Below, one piece after another: positions 7,432 through 10,162 of a DNA stretch of 10,162 bases. Origin of the DNA: Gorillibacterium sp. (GTDB lineage: Bacteria; Bacillota; Bacilli; Paenibacillales; NBRC-103111); assembly GCA_014380705.1 (NCBI GenBank), contig JACMJI010000175.1:1-10162 (forward strand). The letters run 5' to 3'. The stretch's first letter is position 1; each line of letters opens with the position of its first letter. The notes below the pieces were generated by a model. The model searched no databases, had not been told where the DNA came from, and saw only the letters and a program-made list of their open reading frames with translations. Both the position numbers and the translations under genes were made by a program.

Positions 7432-7520
7432 TAGAACGGTCGGGAATTTGGTAGGCTTTTAACCGAACTTCGAGCCGTTTCGTCTGTTTTATCATCGGAC
7501 TTTCAAAAGTTTTAGAACGG
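7432..7520 (+). other. Spacer between receptor and permease genes: repeat and weak hairpins
   Basis: The 180-base gap contains TAGAACGG twice (7432-7439 and 7513-7520). It also holds a small hairpin TTTGGT/ACCGAA (7447-7452 with 7462-7467, one G-T pair) nested in AACGG/CCGTT (7435-7439 with 7475-7479). No proper U tract follows, so it is not a convincing terminator. It might adjust the ratio of receptor to permease. No separate promoter for the permease was recognised. Confidence 0.3.
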
Positions 7521-7539
7521 AAGGGAAGAGAAACGTACG

Positions 7540-8196
7540 ATGGATTTTAGATTCGACATTATTCTTGATTATGCTCCATTACTCCTTAAGGGAACACTTT
7601 TGACGATCGGTATTTCCTTAGCCTCTATCGTACTTGGGTCAATCTTTGGGCTGTTCGTAGCGTTAGGGAAGCTGTCCCAACACGCGGTTTTTCGCTGGCC
7701 GGCACAGTGTTATATTAATTTCTTTCGAGGTACACCCTTACTTGTTCAAATTCTTATCGTCCATTTCGGCCTCGTTTACTCCATACTCGGACGTACGGAA
7801 GCTATTGTCTCAGCAATCGTGGCGCTCTCCTTGAACTCAGCAGCTTATTCAGGTGAAATTTACCGAGCGGGTATTCAATCCATTGACAAGGGGCAGACGG
7901 AAGCGGCTTATTCCCTCGGCATGACTCACTATCAAACCATGCGCTATATCATTCTGCCGCAAGCGATCAAACGAATGATTCCGGCCTTCTGCAATGAGTT
8001 TATCGTCTTGATCAAAGACTCGTCCCTGATTTCCATTATTGCGGCTCCAGAAATTATGTATTGGAGTAATGCAATGCGCGGTCAGCATTACCGGATATGG
8101 GAGCCTTATTTGGCTGCAGCTGCTATTTATTTTATTTTGACCTACTTAATGAGCAAACTTCTCATTTACCTTGAAGGGAGAATGGGAAAAGTATGA
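7540..8196 (+). CDS. Amino acid ABC transporter permease (HisM/GlnP family)
   Basis: Inner-membrane subunit of 218 residues that forms the translocation path for the amino acid importer. Hydrophobic helices occur at about residues 14-43, 66-83, 88-105 and 187-207. The first segment carries the family signature LLLKGTLLTIGISLAS, and FFRGTPLLVQ is at 61-70. The ATPase-coupling EAA loop at about 121-140 reads EAAYSLGMTHYQTMRYIILP, with the key Glu121-Ala-Ala and Gly127. AAGGGAAGAG at 7521-7530 supports ATG 7540. The protein is full length with no visible defect. Its TGA stop overlaps an ATG (ATGA at 8193-8196), the usual arrangement for a coupled ATPase gene, but only a remnant follows. One permease is enough since family members often work as homodimers. 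Confidence 0.94.
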   Translation: MDFRFDIILDYAPLLLKGTLLTIGISLASIVLGSIFGLFVALGKLSQHAVFRWPAQCYINFFRGTPLLVQILIVHFGLVYSILGRTEAIVSAIVALSLNSAAYSGEIYRAGIQSIDKGQTEAAYSLGMTHYQTMRYIILPQAIKRMIPAFCNEFIVLIKDSSLISIIAAPEIMYWSNAMRGQHYRIWEPYLAAAAIYFILTYLMSKLLIYLEGRMGKV

Positions 8197-8264
8197 GCCC
8201 GATTATTCAAGTTACATTAAATTGTCTTAATCCTTCTTCCCTCGCCCGTTTGTTAGCAACTTAG
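8193..8264 (+). pseudogene. Remnant start of an amino acid ABC transporter ATPase gene
   Basis: An ATG overlaps the permease stop (ATGA) behind GAAGGGAG (8173-8180). It opens as MSPIIQVT, which resembles the N-terminal beta strand of GlnQ/HisP-type ATPases (commonly xxIIxVxNLxKSFG). The match stops after about eight codons. The frame then reads unrelated residues and ends at TAG 8264 after 23 residues, with no Walker A. The thiamine promoter begins only 12 bases later. The simplest reading is that nearly the whole ATPase gene was deleted. The identification rests on context and a short match, so an unrelated leader peptide cannot be excluded. Confidence 0.5.
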
Positions 8265-8275
8265 GCAAAAAAGGG

Positions 8276-8305
8276 TTGACGTGAAGCGCAGCAATCGGCT
8301 AAAGT
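8276..8305 (+). promoter_or_regulatory. Promoter of the riboswitch-controlled thiamine transport operon
   Basis: TTGACG (8276-8281), an 18-bp spacer and TAAAGT (8300-8305) give a fair sigma-A promoter. It ends about 20 bases before the first riboswitch bases, which is the expected place. Confidence 0.55.
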
Positions 8306-8321
8306 AAAACAAATGAATAGC

Positions 8322-8411
8322 ATACACGGGGGCTTGATGAAGTCAGGCTGAGATCGCGACCTATTGTCGCAGACCGTTAATCTGATCTGGATAATGCCAG
8401 CGTAGAGAGTC
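8322..8411 (+). ncRNA. TPP riboswitch aptamer (THI element)
   Basis: RNA element that binds thiamine pyrophosphate. The two conserved blocks are present: CTGAGA at 8348-8353, and a long 3' block at 8382-8408 that includes CTGATCTGGATAATG and CCAGCGTAGAGA. Between them GCGAC/GTCGC (8356-8360 with 8366-8370) forms the optional extra hairpin. CTTGA/TCAGG (8333-8337 with 8343-8347) can form P3. The P2 pairing is weak compared with typical members. Position in front of ykoE agrees with known thiamine regulons. Element ends are approximate. Confidence 0.93.
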
Positions 8412-8435
8412 GGGTGCAATCCCACCGTATCTAAT

Positions 8436-8463
8436 GCCTGCCGCTTACCCGGTAGGCTTTTTT
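8436..8463 (+). terminator. Rho-independent terminator of the TPP riboswitch
   Basis: GCCTGCCG (8436-8443) pairs with CGGTAGGC (8450-8457) with one mismatch, and six Ts follow (8458-8463). Lying directly behind the aptamer, it implies premature transcription termination when TPP is bound. The competing antiterminator was not worked out. Confidence 0.85.
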
Positions 8464-8611
8464 GGCTATATCAGAATGTATAATTATATAATATATGGTT
8501 CATTCTGATTCCGTATCGGTAAATGCACGGTGCCAAAGACAGGCGTTTATCCTTGGTCGTATATCCTGTATGTTCGTTCATAAATCACAAAAAGAGGAAG
8601 AGGATGGAAGG

Positions 8612-9208
8612 ATGACAAATACCCAAGCTTCATCCAAGAAATTAAAACTGACAGACATTTTGGTGACGATTGTCATTTCAGTTGTATTTGGTATTGTTTA
8701 TAAAGTGTGGGGGCCAATGTACGATATCCTCAAACCGCTAGGTTTACAGGCTGAGCAGCTCAGCTATGGCATGTGGTTCATTGCGGCGACTTTTGCATTT
8801 TTGCTTATTCGCAAGCCAGGTGTAGCCATTCTCGCGGAAGTGGCTGCTGCAAGTATCGAGACCTTTTTTGGCGGTCAATGGGGTGTATCTACCCTTGTCT
8901 ATGGGTTACTCCAAGGACTAGGGGTAGAAATCATCCTCGCCATATTCCTTTATCGGAAAGCAAGTTTAAGTGTAATCATGTTGGCCTCACTTGGTGCTGC
9001 AGCTTTTTCTTTAGTGGTAGACAAATATTATGGGTATATTGAAGCTTTATCCTTCTGGAACTATTGCTTGTTCATCGGGCTAAGATTACTGGGCAGTGTG
9101 CTTATCGCTGGGGTGTTTGCTTACTATCTCGCTGCAGCAGTAGAGCGGACAGGTGTACTTAAACTCATACGTCCGGTAGCGAAGAGTGATTATGACTCAC
9201 TCGGATAA
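8612..9208 (+). CDS. ykoE: Thiamine/hydroxymethylpyrimidine ECF transporter membrane subunit YkoE
   Basis: Membrane substrate-binding (S) component of the YkoEDC importer, whose substrate is proposed to be the thiamine precursor hydroxymethylpyrimidine or thiamine itself. The 198 residues match the usual length of about 200. Five or six hydrophobic helices are visible, and the family-type stretches FGIVYKVWGPMYD, AEVAAASIETFFGGQWG and SLVVDKYYGY are present. The start at 8612 is preferred over an in-frame ATG at 8495. A GAGGAAGAGG ribosome site (8594-8603) sits 8 bases before it, and the extra 39 residues look unlike any family member. The TPP riboswitch lies upstream. In B. subtilis ykoF comes first in this operon; here it is not in front. 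It overlaps ykoD by 17 bp. Confidence 0.92.
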   Translation: MTNTQASSKKLKLTDILVTIVISVVFGIVYKVWGPMYDILKPLGLQAEQLSYGMWFIAATFAFLLIRKPGVAILAEVAAASIETFFGGQWGVSTLVYGLLQGLGVEIILAIFLYRKASLSVIMLASLGAAAFSLVVDKYYGYIEALSFWNYCLFIGLRLLGSVLIAGVFAYYLAAAVERTGVLKLIRPVAKSDYDSLG

Positions 9209-10162
9209 GGCAGGCGCGGCAAGTAAGGTGGTAGCTGCTGCCCAGAATCTAAGGCTTAAATTTCCTGGAGAAGACACCCTTGTTTTTCAAGGGCTGTCTT
9301 TTTCCGTTCGGCAGGGGGAAAAGGTGCTGCTGCTTGGTCCAAGCGGCAGCGGTAAGTCTACTTTGCTTCAGGTGCTCAGCGGGATTATCCCCCGAGCTGT
9401 TGAAGTCCCGATGAAGGCGGATGAGTTGATGCTGCCCCTGCAGCCCGGTCTTGTTTTTCAGGACCCCGATACCCAGTTTTGCATGCCCTATGTTGACGAG
9501 GAAATTGCTTTTGTTCTAGAGAATTTAGAAGTTCCTCGAGAGCAGATGCCCGCTTTAATCAAGCATTATCTTGAACAGGTAGGTTTACATCTTGAACAAG
9601 TGCATACCCCAATTCAACAACTCTCTCAGGGAATGAAGCAGCGTCTTGCGATTGCAAGTATTCTAGCACTTATGCCGGATGTTCTTATGCTAGACGAGCC
9701 CACCGCGCTCCTTGACGAGGAAGGGACAAAGCAGGTCTGGGATACCATTCGGACGATCGCCTCCGAAAAAACGGTACTCATCGTTGAACACAAAATAACC
9801 GGAATTCTCGATTTTATCGACCGAATCGTCGTGTTCTCACCTGATGGAAAGATCATCGCAGATGGTCAGCCGGAGCAAATCTTCCGCGACTATAGACGCG
9901 AATTAATGGAATACGGTATTTGGTACCCAGGGGTTTGGGACGATTTTGCCGAGTGGTATAAGGAACATGCCGGGCTGCCGGCATTCGAACGGGAGCATCA
10001 GGCTGATCAAGCGAATGTTGAACTGTCAGGAGTTATACAGACCGGCGAAGCGAATGTCGAACCGCCAGGAGCTGTGCAGACCGATCAAGCGAATGATGAT
10101 TCGCCAGGAGCTGTGCAGACCGATCAAGCGAATGTCGAACCGCCAGGAGCTGTGCAGACCGA
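9192..10162 (+). CDS. ykoD: ECF transporter ATP-binding protein YkoD (3' end beyond window)
   Basis: ATPase that powers the YkoE-containing importer; family members fuse two ABC domains in about 490 residues. The first 323 codons are visible. The N-terminal ABC domain is complete: Walker A GPSGSGKST (49-57), Q-loop Gln90 in VFQDPDTQF, signature LSQGMKQR (144-151, replacing LSGGQ), Walker B VLMLDEP (164-170, catalytic Glu169), a D-loop near 173 and switch His200. Residues 218-266 close the domain. An acidic, Pro/Gly/Ala-rich tandem repeat then starts at about 272 and continues past the edge, where the second ABC domain would be expected. ATG 9192 lies 17 bp inside ykoE, showing translational coupling. 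Whether the second ATPase domain follows intact cannot be seen. Confidence 0.92.
   Translation, partial: MTHSDKAGAASKVVAAAQNLRLKFPGEDTLVFQGLSFSVRQGEKVLLLGPSGSGKSTLLQVLSGIIPRAVEVPMKADELMLPLQPGLVFQDPDTQFCMPYVDEEIAFVLENLEVPREQMPALIKHYLEQVGLHLEQVHTPIQQLSQGMKQRLAIASILALMPDVLMLDEPTALLDEEGTKQVWDTIRTIASEKTVLIVEHKITGILDFIDRIVVFSPDGKIIADGQPEQIFRDYRRELMEYGIWYPGVWDDFAEWYKEHAGLPAFEREHQADQANVELSGVIQTGEANVEPPGAVQTDQANDDSPGAVQTDQANVEPPGAVQT
10005..10162 (+). repeat. 39-bp in-frame tandem repeat within ykoD (at least 4 copies)
   Basis: Four head-to-tail copies of exactly 39 bp start at 10005, 10044, 10083 and 10122; a fifth may begin at 10161. Each encodes 13 residues of the form DQANVEPPGAVQT. Copy 1 is the most diverged (VELSGVIQT), copy 2 starts GEAN, and copies 3 and 4 are nearly identical. 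The gradient suggests recent expansion at the right-hand side. The unit keeps the reading frame and holds no hydrophobic or catalytic residues, so it acts as a flexible acidic linker. Confidence 0.93.

Noticed and set aside
7447..7484. A terminator between the receptor and permease genes.
   Set aside because: The stem is short with mismatches and no adjacent U run, so it is noted only as a weak structure in the spacer.
8495..8611. A 39-residue N-terminal extension of YkoE from an ATG at 8495.
   Set aside because: No ribosome binding site precedes it. The extension does not look like a YkoE N terminus, and ATG 8612 has a well-placed GAGG site and gives the usual family length.
10005..10162. 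CRISPR array or intergenic satellite at the right edge.
   Set aside because: Copies are directly head to tail without unique spacers, are exactly 39 bp, and keep the ykoD reading frame, so they are coding repeats.
9192..10162. YkoD acting as the missing ATPase of the adjacent amino acid importer.
   Set aside because: Its sequence and riboswitch-linked operon assign it to the ECF thiamine system, and GlnP-type permeases use a different ATPase class.

Overview
The window looks like chromosome from a low-to-mid-GC endospore-forming Bacillota, most likely Paenibacillus or a close relative. The grounds are strong AGGAGG/GGGGG-type ribosome binding sites, A/T-rich sigma-A promoters, a WalR/PhoP-type direct repeat, a TPP riboswitch in front of a YkoE/YkoD thiamine transporter, and an LTA-synthase-family enzyme. 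The genus is an inference from style and protein families; no marker gene is present. No phage, transposase, rRNA, tRNA or CRISPR was seen.

Layout. (1) 1-1870, minus strand: a two-component system with the response regulator first and the histidine kinase following by a 4-bp ATGA overlap; the kinase runs off the left edge inside its ATPase domain. (2) 1871-2033: a divergent intergenic region with a palindrome and an 11-bp-period TGTAAA direct repeat. (3) 2034-3677, plus: a secreted or membrane-anchored LTA-synthase-type phosphotransferase that lacks the usual five-helix membrane domain and carries C-terminal SH3-like repeats, closed by an intrinsic terminator. (4) 3781-5250, plus: a cytoplasmic GH13 alpha-amylase. 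(5) 5371-6186, minus: an unrecognised exported coiled-coil protein whose roughly 190-nt leader holds a strong intrinsic terminator. (6) 6568-8196, plus: a polar amino acid ABC importer made of a lipoprotein and one permease. Its expected ATPase gene seems deleted, leaving only a start codon and a few recognisable codons. (7) 8276-10162, plus: promoter, TPP riboswitch, terminator, ykoE and the start of ykoD, which leaves the window inside a 39-bp in-frame tandem repeat.

How the parts work together. The thiamine block is a coherent unit: TPP should terminate transcription ahead of ykoE-ykoD, which encode the membrane substrate-binding subunit and the ATPase of an ECF-type hydroxymethylpyrimidine/thiamine importer. 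The two-component pair and the LTA-synthase-like gene share a divergent control region with a WalR/PhoP-like box, which suggests cell-envelope or phosphate control. The amino acid importer cannot power itself from this locus and would need an ATPase from elsewhere.

No wholly new multi-gene system is evident. The least ordinary points are the control leader of the coiled-coil protein gene, the missing ATPase, the truncated LTA-synthase architecture and the tandem repeat in YkoD.
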